Shown here: piece after piece, positions 10,501 to 19,526 of the stretch
Layout of the letters: each line of letters starts with the position of its first letter
How positions within the stretch are numbered: position 1 is the first letter of the stretch
Source of the DNA: Pristionchus mayeri
Taxonomy: Eukaryota; Nematoda; Chromadorea; Rhabditida; Neodiplogasteridae
Assembly (NCBI GenBank): GCA_036245805.1
Contig: BTRK01000006.1
Coordinates: 9,456,365 to 9,520,364 of the forward strand
Direction of reading: 5' to 3'
Length of the DNA: 64,000 nucleotides
Position numbers and translations under genes: made by a program
The notes under the pieces: generated by a model
What the model saw: only the letters and a program-made list of their open reading frames with translations
What the model was told of the DNA's origin: nothing
Databases searched by the model: none

Positions 10501-13442
10501 GATCCAAATAGTGGTGGAATATAGTTCACCCAAAGTGGTCAGTATGCAGACAAAGTTTGGGGTAGATTGGGTTCTGTTGAGATAAGTGGATCCATTCAGA
10601 ACGATGGTATGTAAATTAAACTAATGAAATCGGCACTTTGTTCACATTCCTACCTCGCACACATGTTCAATATCTGATTTGTTGTGTCCATCCTAACCAT
10701 AAACCCTTCCCTTACTAGTATCTACTTGGGATAAGTTTGGAAATAAATAGCTTTTGAATGACAATCTTTAATTCGAAACACCTAAACTTGCATATTTTGG
10801 TAAAATTGTGCGCGAATTGAATTAATAAAAATTCAAATTTCCCACAAGTGGAGTGTTCTTTCTCTCACTTGTTTAATGATAAATTATACCTCCATGAGTG
10901 GTAATTGGAACGCACTTATGTTAGTCACTGTTGTTGCAATTCTGGATTCAGAAGAGTTGGTCAAGTTGGCTACGAATCAGCGGCTAACCTTACACTCAGT
11001 GAAGTATATCTTTGATTCCGCTCAACATAGCACCATATCTGGCGTATATTTTGAAAGAGCATTGACGGGGTATATCACCATGCTGTAGAAGTTTGGTTCA
11101 TTATTCATCTCTGCGAACTAGCACCTGATCAAACGAATTAAAAAAATCTGCACCAAATTTAAATCAGTTCATATTAATATTTTTCGCATAGCCAGCGTGC
11201 GCAGTTCAGCTCTACCCTATGGTTTGAATGTGCATGAACACCCCAAACATATACTAGGAGGTCAGGCATTGATAATGTTTGAGAAGTATCCTTCATGGAA
11301 ATATTGTGAACCTCCGAAATGCGACAAAACTTATGTTACAACCTAATATTTTTGTTCAACAACAACATCTGCGACCACGGCTCGTTTAGGACAATGAACG
11401 CGCAGACTTGAAAGACACGCGTCGCATGGCTGTCTCCCGCGGTCTCGATTTATTCAAACCACTAACATTTATTTTATTTTTCAGTGAGAGAGTTACTTAA
11501 CGGAGGCATCGCGCCGTTAAAGAGAGGGAGAAGCCCTCGTTTCGTAGGCGGAGGGCGCGCTTGCATAAATAGGCAGGCGAGAGGGCTGCGCCGGGTTAGA
11601 GTGAGGGCAGAGGGGCGCGATGCGTGCGTTCAAGGGCTGCCTTAAAGGAGGAGTAAAGTCAAACGCGCGCCCGGTTGAAATATGTTTCAATTAGCGGAGA
11701 ACTCTCTTCAAATCGCGTGTTCTCTCGCTCGTTGCCTGAGCTTTCCCTGATTTGGCTCCCAGCCAACTACCGATAGCTCTGTTAGGAATGGAGATATCAA
11801 TGTGAAAATTGTGGAGCTTCTTATAGTTGGGGAGATCTAGGCCGTGCATATGAACGCTTCAAAAATTGAATTTTGACTTTGCTCCTCCTTTAACGAGCCG
11901 TGGCGACCAGGATCCTCGTCTCCTTGCCCCGGGGCAGCCACTCCCGTCAGGGACAACAATCATCCCGAAGCAAGCCCGAGGGTGAGGCTCATTTCCCTAC
12001 TCACTGTAGGACATTTCCAGATTTTCTAAAAAAAAATGCGCGACGAACTCGAAATAAGAGTACGGCGTTCCATAATTAATTAATTTTTCGGTCTCTGTAA
12101 TTTATTCTCGATAATTACTGTACTGTTGGCATCAGAACTTGGCCTAACAGTTCGTTTGTTGAGCACTCCATTGCCACACGATGGTCATTCATTTGCAGGA
12201 AGGGAAAACTGCTACTTGTTTATTTGATTCCATCGCAGATTCTGTCCATTTCATTATCTCTCTCTTTCCGGATACAGCTCGAATTGACTTGCTCACATGC
12301 ATTCCATGACGGGATTCCTCGTATTTCGTTCAAAAGTATGGACGCGGAAGTGTTTACTAGATTCAGATTCTTCAAGCGTCATATTAGCCGTAGAAAATAC
12401 TCGATTTTTGAAAATAAGGGCGCGCCGAGCGCTGAAGTGTGCGCGGCAGCGTGCTCCGTTTTCGTAACAACTCGTAATATTCGTAAAAATACCGAAAGCG
12501 GAAGTGTGTACTAGATCTCTCCTTCTTCCTTCGTCACATTGGCGTGATAACAAATTTCCGCTCACCTCTTTTTAATGTTCCCCTCAATTCGAACGCTTCT
12601 TCATCATCAGAAATAGGGGAGTGACGCAGAATTTCCTGAGATCGTTAGACAATTGTGAGAAGTTTCGCGCGACGTGAGAGGGTAAAATGTAGGTTTCAGT
12701 TAACGTACGAAACTTGAGAGATGACTCCGTCTTTAGTTTTGCTGTCTTGACAGGAGTAGAAAAATAAAAATAAATACATAATCATTTGAAATGCAAAAAT
12801 TCTCCTGTTTCGCTCCTTCACTTTCGATTTTGAGTTATTCCTAAGAGCGGATAGTGTGCCGGTTGTCTAGAACAGTGTCGACGTCTAGACTGTTAGCATC
12901 TGGAGAAATGAGTAAGGTATTATGCGAAAAAAATGGGAGAGGAAGGCGAAGCCCCGGTTGGCAAATGATGAGTAGTGTAGGACACTTTCTGGTCGCCTGG
13001 AATTCTCGTTCATCGATCTTTAAAACATCTACAGAACGCCACAAAGACTAACTGCAATTTTTCCATTTAAAATCTCTAAAGTGGGCGATTACTTCCTTCT
13101 TTCCAGGCGTCGGATGCATCTGCCAAGCTCAACCCGGAGAGGAAATTCTCAAGGTGAGGGGAGAGAATTGTGACATGTATCAACGATATATCAAAGGTGA
13201 CACGGCGTCATAGTCATCATCCAACACAGTGGTATTTATATTTATTTATAAATCACTGTATCAAACTGTATGATCCACATCATTCCATCATAGCTCACCG
13301 TACTCTTCATATAAAGGCCATTTCTCGACTCAGGGCTCTACTCGACTTCGAGCGTCTCCATGGCTACGTTCAGCCCCCGATGATCGTGCTAACTGTCAAG
13401 AACGACGAAAATGACGAGAGCGAGCAGATCGAGATCGCATAA
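4461..13442 (+). CDS. Unrecognised membrane protein gene, C-terminal six exons
   Basis: Six exons (4461-4552, 9617-9787, 11911-11981, 12846-12916, 13107-13153, 13334-13442) join in one frame with matching phases (2, 2, 1, 0, 2) to a TAA stop. The product would be a membrane-spanning segment (LLFVACGFLLPG...GLIVYAL) followed by a basic, Ser/Arg-rich, probably cytosolic tail of about 160 residues that ends in an acidic stretch (NDENDESEQIEIA). I do not recognise the family; a receptor or adhesion protein with a cytosolic tail would fit. Strong support comes from duplicated exons elsewhere in the window, which differ mainly at third codon positions in exactly these frames. The first intron is 5 kb and contains half of the large palindrome. 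The 5' part is missing or unrecognised. Confidence 0.6.
5456..6066. repeat. 611-base insertion unique to the right palindrome arm
   Basis: Flanked by two direct copies (about 5380-5456 and 5990-6066) of one 77-base sequence running from GAACCCTAAAAAAATC to GAGGTGTCAATCA. The inside matches 13260-13740, including the gene's last exon. This looks like a gene segment copied into one arm after the palindrome arose, or retained there and lost from the left arm. Confidence 0.7.
5547..5655 (+). pseudogene. Second copy of the gene's last exon (h)
   Basis: Acceptor CCTCTCAG then an open frame LVFERLHGYVQPP...NDESVQIEIA to a TAA at 5653-5655, the same length as 13334-13442. Against that copy about seven substitutions are synonymous and two change amino acids, so both descend from a sequence selected for this protein. 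It lies downstream of exon d and upstream of exon w in the same orientation, so it could act as an alternative 3' end. Confidence 0.65.
6304..6375 (+). pseudogene. Truncated copy of exon w (first right-arm copy)
   Basis: Acceptor-like AAATGTTTAG, then a frame containing KYCAPMLSCYNKKF that meets a TAA a few codons later. Its mirror lies near 3375-3445. Confidence 0.5.
7226..7371 (+). pseudogene. Frameshifted copy of exon w (second right-arm copy)
   Basis: Carries KYCDLILFCYNKKFERLE and, one frame over, KSWLSALVRSMIRRA followed by SCR and a strong donor (GTGAGTGCC). A run of seven A in the middle breaks the frame. Substitutions against 9617-9787 are largely synonymous in the two blocks. Confidence 0.55.
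7755..7819 (+). pseudogene. Copy of exon x in the right arm
   Basis: 65 nt, frame VLLSSYWSSLETQQSSRSWPD, donor GTAAGACTC, same phases as 11911-11981 with a 6-base deletion. Intact as an exon, so an alternative transcript using it is conceivable. Confidence 0.55.
8878..9005. repeat. GC-rich hairpin of a foldback MITE, right palindrome arm
   Basis: Mirror of 743-870. Its outer terminal motif (GAGACTATCTGAG) is at about 8765. Confidence 0.7.
9484..9575. repeat. Solo end of the ACTATCTGAG foldback family
   Basis: Shares with the palindrome (about 890-1005) GTACTACACGTATACC, then CGATTTTTCGCTAGTGCC, then CTCAGATAGTCTCTC. The rest of the element is absent. It lies just upstream of exon w. Confidence 0.6.
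9617..9787 (+). CDS. Exon w of the membrane protein gene
   Basis: 171 nt from acceptor CAAATGTTTAG to donor GTTAGTTCC. The frame enters with one base and reads MKQKYCEPMLYSYNKKYER..., then NNEKSWLSALVRSVIRRA..., ending SCR. Together with exon d this gives a juxtamembrane basic region. Three other copies (7226, 6304, and a degenerate one at 13983-14130) keep KYC-PM---YNKKF or KSW-SALVR in the same register, with mainly silent changes. It holds an internal perfect inverted repeat (TCAGATCTCCTCCG / mirror) not seen in the other copies. Confidence 0.6.
9788..11387. other. Intron between exons w and x
   Basis: No coding stretch supported. Its clearest structure is a perfect 24-bp inverted repeat (10084-10107 and 11321-11344; GCGACAAAACTTATGTTACAACCT on the right) about 1.2 kb apart, which may be the ends of a transposon. 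A related sequence occurs at about 53282-53300. Confidence 0.5.
11388..11641. repeat. GC-rich dispersed repeat, copy 1
   Basis: About 255 bases shared (inverted) with 42277-42545 and 58212-58483. It holds GCGTCGCATGGCTGT, TTAACGGAGGCATCGCGCC and GCGATGCGTGCGTTCAAGG. No coding potential. It interrupts the intron just before exon x. Confidence 0.7.
11646..11889. mobile_element. 244-bp MITE with TTAA target duplication, copy 1
   Basis: Termini AGGAGGAGTAAA...TTTGCTCCTCCT are flanked on both sides by TTAA (11642-11645, 11890-11893). A second complete copy of identical length is at 31406-31649 and a degenerate one near 14610-14780. TTAA targets are typical of piggyBac-type transposases; none is encoded here. 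Confidence 0.8.
11911..11981 (+). CDS. Exon x of the membrane protein gene
   Basis: 71 nt, phase 2 in and 1 out: ILVSLPRGSHSRQGQQSS then RSKPE, donor GTGAGGCTC. The acceptor (GCGACCAG) is poor in pyrimidines, and the MITE/repeat pair inserted 17 bases upstream may have replaced the original one. The palindrome copy is open in the same frame, whereas another frame there has a stop. Confidence 0.5.
11982..12845. other. Intron with a degenerate direct duplication
   Basis: GCGGAAGTGT-TACTAGAT...TTC--CGTCA is repeated at about 12340 and 12500. A 96-codon open frame (12224-12514) spans it but shows no motif and no splice logic. Confidence 0.3.
12846..12916 (+). CDS. Exon y of the membrane protein gene
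   Basis: 71 nt between acceptor-like TTATTCCTAAG and donor GTATTA, phase 1 in and 0 out: RIVCRLSRTVSTSRLL then ASGEMSK. It exactly bridges the phase difference between exons x and e, which is the main support. The opposite strand is also open here, so this is the least certain exon of the set. Confidence 0.4.
13107..13153 (+). CDS. Exon e of the membrane protein gene
   Basis: 47 nt with strong borders (CCTTCTTTCCAG / GTGAGGGG). The phase 0 frame reads ASDASAKLNPERKFS and leaves two bases that complete an Arg codon with exon h. The other two frames are also open, so the frame was chosen by its join to exon h. Confidence 0.55.
13334..13442 (+). CDS. Exon h: last exon of the membrane protein gene
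   Basis: Acceptor TTTCTCGACTCAG, then ALLDFERLHGYVQPPMIV and an acidic end NDENDESEQIEIA before TAA (13440-13442). Comparison with 5547-5655 gives mostly third-position changes in this frame and mostly replacements in the alternative frame, direct evidence of past selection on the protein. Confidence 0.7.
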
Positions 13443-14180
13443 GTGGCAACGTTTCCCAATGCACCACCTGTCCACACCACCGGAGAAATCCGGCACTCGC
13501 AATTCCCCGGCTCCGAATCACATGACAGTTAGATCTCCTCTGCCCTTACGTTATATTCCCCCTTTTCATCGTCTTGAGTGTTTTTGACTTGTATGCTCTC
13601 ATCCTTTTCTGATCTGCTATATTCCGTTCCGTTCAGAATAGAAGTTCCGCATGTTCGCACGACATCATCACGTTTCTCTCAATTCAATTGATATTTGCGA
13701 ACGCTCGGGCTACCGTATCTCATCAATATGTAACAATGTAATGTATAAATTGGGGCTCCCTGTATTGGTACAATTGCATTATTTTCGGATTGGTTTTCGT
13801 TGCACTAAATCATTCATCATCATCTATTTAGCGCTCCTAAAATCCACCCAGAAAATAATGCAAAATTACCCAAAAGGAAACCCTAACCACCAATTAAACC
13901 ATTTATTATTATATCACTCAGACACCTTTTCGCACACTCGCTACAGCCCTAAATATCATTATTTCAATGTAACTGTAATCAGATGTTTACCATCCAACGA
14001 CAATATTGTGAACCTATGCTCTTCTGTTATGATAAATTCTTTGGGAGAAGATTCTTTGGGAAAAATGACGAAAATCTGTGGAGAAACAATCAAATCGTGG
14101 CGGTCGGCGTTGGTTCGACCGGTGATGATGTCATCCAAGGAGAGGGAGAAGATGCAGCAGCCTTTCGACAACAGAATATG
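13443..14180. repeat. 3' flank sharing long blocks with the palindrome
   Basis: 13470-13980 matches 8300-8760 and 6090-6290, and 13983-14130 is a degenerate copy of exon w (CYDKFFGRRFFG; KSWRSALVRPV). The 176-codon open frame at 13651-14181 runs across repeat and pseudo-exon alike, so I do not call it a gene. Confidence 0.5.
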
Positions 14181-14223
14181 AACTTGCTGCATAAGGGAAG
14201 GAGTTGCGATACCTACCGTAAAC

Positions 14224-14289
14224 CTTGAGCGCCTTTCCCAGTTCCACGGATGGAAATGGTAGTGCAGTATAAGGATGGCACATGTGATG
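14224..14289 (-). pseudogene. Catalytic-Asp exon relic, copy 1
   Basis: 66 nt between CTCTCTCAG and AAG/GTTTACGG. It starts SITCAILILHYHF in one frame and ends VELGKALK in another, so a frameshift and a deletion of about 10 nt separate it from the 76-nt form at 47461 and 24464. Confidence 0.5.
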
Positions 14290-14609
14290 CTGAGAGAGAT
14301 TTGTTGTTTCACTTTTCATCCCATCTATGATTGGCGAAGGCTCACCTCTGTCGAGCATGTATTTGTCGAGCTATGAAACTTCAGATAATTACATGATTTT
14401 CGTTGAAATTGTTCTGTATTGTATGGAACGGATGCCGACCCTATTGAACTTTTTCACTCCTACAGGACTCATCTTCTCTGTCTAGTGACAGTAAAAGACA
14501 AGTACTAGCATCATCAATGACAGATGGTGACGTAACGAATCGCAACCAACAGAGATGCTCATCGATTCATCTCCCAGATGTTTCCTCTAGCCATTTAAAG
14601 CAGGATTAT

Positions 14610-14780
14610 CAGCAAAAACGAGCCTGGTTTAAATATGTTTCACATAGGGAGACAACTCTCTTCAAGTCTCCTGCTTTCTCACTCGTTGTCAGGGTCAGCT
14701 TTGAATGCCTAAATCGAACCATAACTCAATTCTGAATAGAGATATCAAAATCGGAATTTCGAAAATGAGTTTCGGTTTAC
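14610..14780. repeat. Degenerate copy of the TTAA MITE
   Basis: Follows the internal order of 11646-11889 (GTTTAAATATGTTTCA, ACTCTCTTCAAGT, CTCGTTG, CATAACTC, GGAGATATCAA-like) without clear termini. Confidence 0.55.
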
Positions 14781-16340
14781 GATTGTCTCGAAACTGCGTG
14801 ATCAGTTTGTCCTGGCTAGTGTAGCTGATAGTCACGCTTTAAATGAAAGGGATCGAAATTATTGTTTTTGCAACTACCACAAGAGAAAATCGAGCACAGC
14901 TGCCCCTTCGTGCCTAAATATCAACCATGAAACAAAAGATGAACAGGCAGAAAATTTTTTTTACAAAATGAAATACATGGAACATTTTTGGATTACCAAA
15001 ACAGAAAAACCTACGACATGGGAAATGCAAATCCCTCCATCATCCATTTTCTCTCGTCATTTCTCTAATCGGTGAGAGAGTGTTTTAATCGGAGGGAGTC
15101 TCTCTGTCTTTCCCGTCACACACTGTGATTCTTTCGTCGCTTTCGATCACCAATCTGACATAACGTCATTCGACGCTTTTGAAAAAATATCAATTATCCG
15201 ATTCTGATAAGTGAAAGCATTATTATGATAACTGAAAAGAAATACTAATACGAAATCGTTTCACGCAATAATGATTACTTTCTCGCACGATTCCGAAATG
15301 TGAGATAACTTGGTGATTCAGCGTTACTTCTCTACTGCATATCGTACACATCACTCGACCAGGTAGCGATTTCACTATGAATCGTTTTGATAATAAAAAC
15401 TATTTATTTCGCGCCTCCTAAGCCCCCATTTAAGATTAATAAAGTAATAGAACTAACTAAAACGTCGTATACGTCATACATTGAGTTTGTTTGCCTTGAA
15501 AATGATTCGATTATCAATATAGACTGTGAGCTAACGAATAAACCACGATAATGTAACCGGGATGGGTCTAGTCAATCAACCCAAGCACGAAAAATTTCAC
15601 AACAAAAATTGCGCAACCCAAGTAAAAAGAATACGTAGGAGTTTAATTAAAACGGACATGAAAAATAATGTCCATTGATTCTGCACATTCAATTATTAAA
15701 TACCAACTTTTGAAAAGAGGAAGTTAAATCAAGATGTCATGGGGAAATCAACGATGGCCCCGCGATACTAAACCCTATTCTAACAAGTGCGATTCGCCTA
15801 GAAAGGTTATCGTTGCATTGCGCGCATCTTCTCTACAGAGAAAGACCATGCAAATTATTTCTCATGAAACACAAGTGCTGATGGACCGTTCGCGCAGAAT
15901 AATTTAGAATAAACCTGATTGTTGAAACTCAAGTTTCACTGCACTCAAATTAATTCAAGCACGCTCGTTTAACATCAACAGGCTCATGCTACCCGTGCCA
16001 CAGAAACATTGCACACATGTTATTAATATTTCATATATATAGTATGTTTATGAAACCTAATAATCTCAAATAATAAAATCAATATTCAGCAACAGTACCC
16101 GTCGGCAGTGCTTCGCACTTCATCCTGTGAGTACAAGGATTGGCACGTCATCTTCATTCCATTGATAATCGGCAACCGATCGGAAAACGAATGATAAACG
16201 ATAATGTCGTGAACATGTTGAGAATTTACTTAGGATTTGAGATTTTAGTTACATTTTTCAAAAAAAAAATCAAATTTCGAAAACACGTGGCGAATAATGT
16301 AAGGAGCCAGTTTCACGCAATCAAGAGAGCCCGCTTTAGG

Positions 16341-17199
16341 CGACACAGCATTCCATAACGATAGAAAGCGGGGAGATCTTTTCGAAATCAAATTACTAAG
16401 TCGAAACTTGATGTGCATCTGAAACATATCGCAATTTTACAAACGATGTTGGGAACCCGAGCTTAATAACTTGTGTTTCAGGCTGACTACGAAATGCAAA
16501 TATTTTCAATTGTGATAGAATTTGAGAATTGCGATAGGTTACAGAACCGTTTCAAATATCGATGATTATTTTCCCTGATTTTCCCGTCTAGAGAAAATCT
16601 TGCATCTTGCCATGTCAAATTTAATTACATTTCGATTTCTCACTTTTCCGCGACGAAACGAATTTTGTGTCCGTCATCGATCTGTGAAGAAATGATGATG
16701 ATTAAGCGATTTTTATTCATCGTTTTCTATACTATTGAATCCATGTGCAACGCAATGAATATATCGCCAATGTGAAACTCAAAATCGTAAAATTCCCCAT
16801 ATTTTTCGGCTTTTCAATCTTTGCTTGAAATGACTCTCGTCATTCTACATATTCCTGTTTACCCGACGAGAAAGCACACATAATGTATGGAATCCTTTCG
16901 TCCGATCTTCTCAATATGTGGCTGGGAGAAGAGTAATAGACTCGGTCATGCTAATCAGGAAAAATGTGCGATGTACACACCTTTTCGACACATTTTGCTT
17001 CTGTAAACGCTTGCTTTTCCATCCGGCGATAGACCTGACCCCCGGTAATATGTTTTCCCTGCTTTTCCCGTCGAGACAAAATCTGGCATCTTGCCAGGTC
17101 AAATTTAATATAAATTGCTCTTTCTCACTTTTCCCCGGTGAAAGGAATATTGTGGCGACTGACTTCACAGGACTATGTTGATTAAACTTGATTGGTGAA
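16341..17199. other. Degenerate hydrolase-copy flank
   Basis: Contains a 135-codon minus-strand open frame (17318-16911) that starts in the catalytic-Asp exon relic and runs on through intron-like sequence. It includes NQHSPVKSVATIFL after a block (CAACATAG acceptor) repeated near 24370 and 47350, which may be the C-terminal exon of the hydrolase. Nothing else is supported. Confidence 0.35.
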
Positions 17200-17274
17200 A
17201 CATACATATCACTACTCATATATTGTACGATGTGGTCGTTGCCCACGTTCAGCATGATGATGAGACAAGTGATG
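17200..17274 (-). pseudogene. Catalytic-Asp exon relic, copy 2
   Basis: Acceptor CTCTCTCAG, then SITCLIIMLNVGNDHIVQYM on the minus strand. Aligns with ISCPLLILHAEDDPVVP of ABHD12 but lacks the following LG motif and the donor. Confidence 0.5.
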
Positions 17275-17704
17275 CTGAGAGAGATTTTACGAACGTTTCC
17301 CGGTTGTCTATTGCTCACGGTTTTTTTCTCTCAGACATAGGTGCTAATTAAGAAATTTCAGATACACTAAACCAAACTCTTGGTCACATACATGCGGGAC
17401 AAAATTGTTTTTGAAAACAAAATCATGCAGAGGTAGAGCGACAGCGACGACAGCGTTGATACAGGGGAAAGGCTGTTGTTCTACATGAACGTTCTCTAGA
17501 ATAACTTTTCGCAAGATCAAAGATATTATATTTTTTTTCCAAATGTTCCGGAGGAGTAGTTGCTTCACAGGACTCTGTCGCCTAAACTTAATCGATGAAA
17601 CGCAAGTCTCATTGGACTATGCGAGCCTCCAAGTTCGTTGGTCTCACTTCAACAAGATCTCTATCGTCGCCAAAGTCTATGTTAATGCCCTAAAACCAAC
17701 TAAG

Positions 17705-17800
17705 ATAGACTATCTGAGGGAATGAACATATGCTTTGCAATAGCGAAAAATGGAATTCCTCTAAAATTGGAACGCGTGTAGTGCTCAGGTAGTATATCAC
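17705..17800. repeat. Solo end of the ACTATCTGAG foldback family
   Basis: TAGACTATCTGAGGGAATG, then TAGCGAAAAATGGAATTCC, then ACGCGTGTAGTGCTC, as in the palindrome ends and at 9484. Confidence 0.6.
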
Positions 17801-18309
17801 GAGTATACTCTACAAAATAAGATGAAGTTTGGAGCGGAATGCCATGGCGAAAGCAATGAATACCTGCGACAACACGACTAAACAGTATTCGAACAACTGT
17901 GATCCGCCTGGAAGAGTTATCACTGTCTTCCACGGATTTTTGATCGATATTTTTTTAACGTTTAGCGCATAACGCAGAGAATAACTGACAAATCAGAATT
18001 TGTCTCCATAAAACTTCCTGATGAAACTCAAGTCTCACACAATTCCATTTTCCTGGGACGCTCGTTCACACTAAAATTATTCGTTTCAAGAAAATACAAA
18101 TTAAACTTTAGTACTAACAACTTCAATTCAGTGAATCCACTAGGCATTTTGATGCTGCGCGTGCTTTTGAATGCGCGTGGTGGAACTGACGGCCAATGCT
18201 CGCACTGCTCAATAAAAGCAAAAAAAATCTTAATTTCATATCGAACGTTCTCTACACAATATTACTTCCTTTTCCAGACTAACGTATCCATTCCTACCAT
18301 ATATCATAC

Positions 18310-18376
18310 CTTGGGTGCTCTGCCCTGTTTGACGAGAATGACATAGTCGTTCTCCGCATACAGAATGATGATAAGG
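18310..18376 (-). pseudogene. Catalytic-Asp exon relic, copy 3
   Basis: Minus-strand frame LIIILYAENDYVILVKQG then RAPK, ending at a GTATGATA donor. Asp is retained in the LHAED-equivalent position (YAEND). The acceptor region is altered (CTTTCAAATT in place of CTTTCAG). Confidence 0.5.
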
Positions 18377-18548
18377 TAAATTACTAATTTGAAAGAAAGG
18401 AATTGATTGATTGGTTACGGGTGTCATTATTACTTACCTGGGAACATGACGATAAAGCTAGGAAAAGGTTTTGAAACACCGGGCTAAAAGGAAGCAATAA
18501 CATCGTTTTGACTTTTTTGATTTCACTTAAATTCCTCCACAAGGACCG

Positions 18549-19109
18549 CACAGCCTGTCAGAATGGACGAGAATGGGCCAAATTGCGGCGGACGTATTCT
18601 AATGAGTTCTCACCAAACAATGGCAGGCAATCAAATATTTGTTGCGAAGCATAACCAGTTTTCAATTTAAAACTCAATGAATCGTTCATGGAGATCCATG
18701 GAAATCGAATTTACTCGAAACCTAGGTCGAAATTGGAAAATCCGCTACTATAACTCCCCCCCCCCCCCCCCCCCCCCCAGATGCCCTGGCTATCGATTCA
18801 TGTGTTTCATTGGTTAGGCAGGTTCACCTTACGAGACTAGTTACAAGTTTAAGGTCGAAAATAACGATTTTCGCCGTTTTTTCTTTATAGAGCACTACGG
18901 AAATTGATCCTACGCGAAACCTGGGTCGACATTTGGAAAACCGCTACTATAAATTCGCTGGCAAATGATTATGCTTCAACAAGGATATTTGATTCTTTAC
19001 ATTCTGCGTCTGACCGTTGGGGGTGGGGGGGGGGGGGACTGTGAGAGACAAATGATTCGGGAGGGTCCGCCACGAAAATGAATCTTTTCATCCATCCTGA
19101 CAGGCTGTG
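18549..19109. mobile_element. 561-bp element with CACAGCCTGTCAG termini
   Basis: Inverted ends CACAGCCTGTCAGAATGG and CCATCCTGACAGGCTGTG. Inside are two direct copies of AAACCT-GGTCGA-ATT (about 18718 and 18916), a run of 23 C (18756-18778) and a run of 13 G (19025-19037). No ORF and no clear target duplication; family not assigned. Confidence 0.65.
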
Positions 19110-19182
19110 ATAAATAATAGTTCAATCAGTATGTTTCACGGAATTATTTTTTTCCACAAAGTATGAGCACCATCAATTCGGC

Positions 19183-19222
19183 CTGATGCTAGCGATCAAG
19201 AATGCCATGCGAGACGCCAAAG
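19183..19222 (-). pseudogene. Nucleophile-elbow exon relic
   Basis: Minus-strand frame FGVSHGI, then after a one-base shift LIASI. GxSxG is the nucleophile elbow of serine alpha/beta-hydrolases. Related blocks are at 29151-29190 (FGVSAVSLIASI), 33211-33245 and 21800-21830, and in plus orientation at 40815-40860, 56805-56850 and 60340-60375. Confidence 0.4.
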
Positions 19223-19526
19223 AACATGGTGGTGTTTCTCGTACTTTCCTGGCAAATTTATCAAAATTCTTGCAATTTCTAATTTGTCACATTTCTTGAT
19301 CATTTCTTGTGAGTCGATTTGTGTTCTGTCCCTCCAATGAGCACATAATGTGATGGTTTCCACCCCTAAATTGAAAATGATGGTTTCTCAAACAGACAAT
19401 AATCGATTAGCACCAAAATTGTTATAAGGCCATTTTACAGTGAGACAAATATCCTTGCAAAGCGGCTTAATGCACTTTTGAGGTTTAGACCTAGATGCAG
19501 TCGTGATTTTAGTGGTCATTCCAATA

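Larger units (their letters stand above)
14224..16340 (-). pseudogene. ABHD12-like hydrolase copy 1, decayed
   Basis: In minus-strand order: a GATTGCGTGAAACTGG block near 16320; an exon after ACTCACAG at 16090-16135 (DEVRSTADGY); a block at 15900; CSREVTLNHQVISHFGI near 15330; a remnant of the ESxERI exon near 15150; VGIRSIQY near 14440; a short exon ending at a GTGAGCC donor near 14335; and 14224-14289, the start of the SITC...LGKALK exon (acceptor CTCTCTCAG, donor GTTTACGG). The order matches ABHD12-type serine hydrolases. Several blocks have stops or lost borders, so this is a relic. Confidence 0.5.

Noticed and set aside
12841..13044. Minus-strand 67-codon frame over exon y
   Set aside because: It looks protein-like (LDVDTVLDNRHTIRS) and has an acceptor-like TTTCTCCAG, but no partner exon was found, whereas the plus-strand exon bridges phases on both sides. 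Not fully excluded.
13651..14181. 176-codon plus-strand open frame
   Set aside because: It crosses sequence shared with the palindrome and a degenerate exon-w copy in a frame not conserved among the copies.
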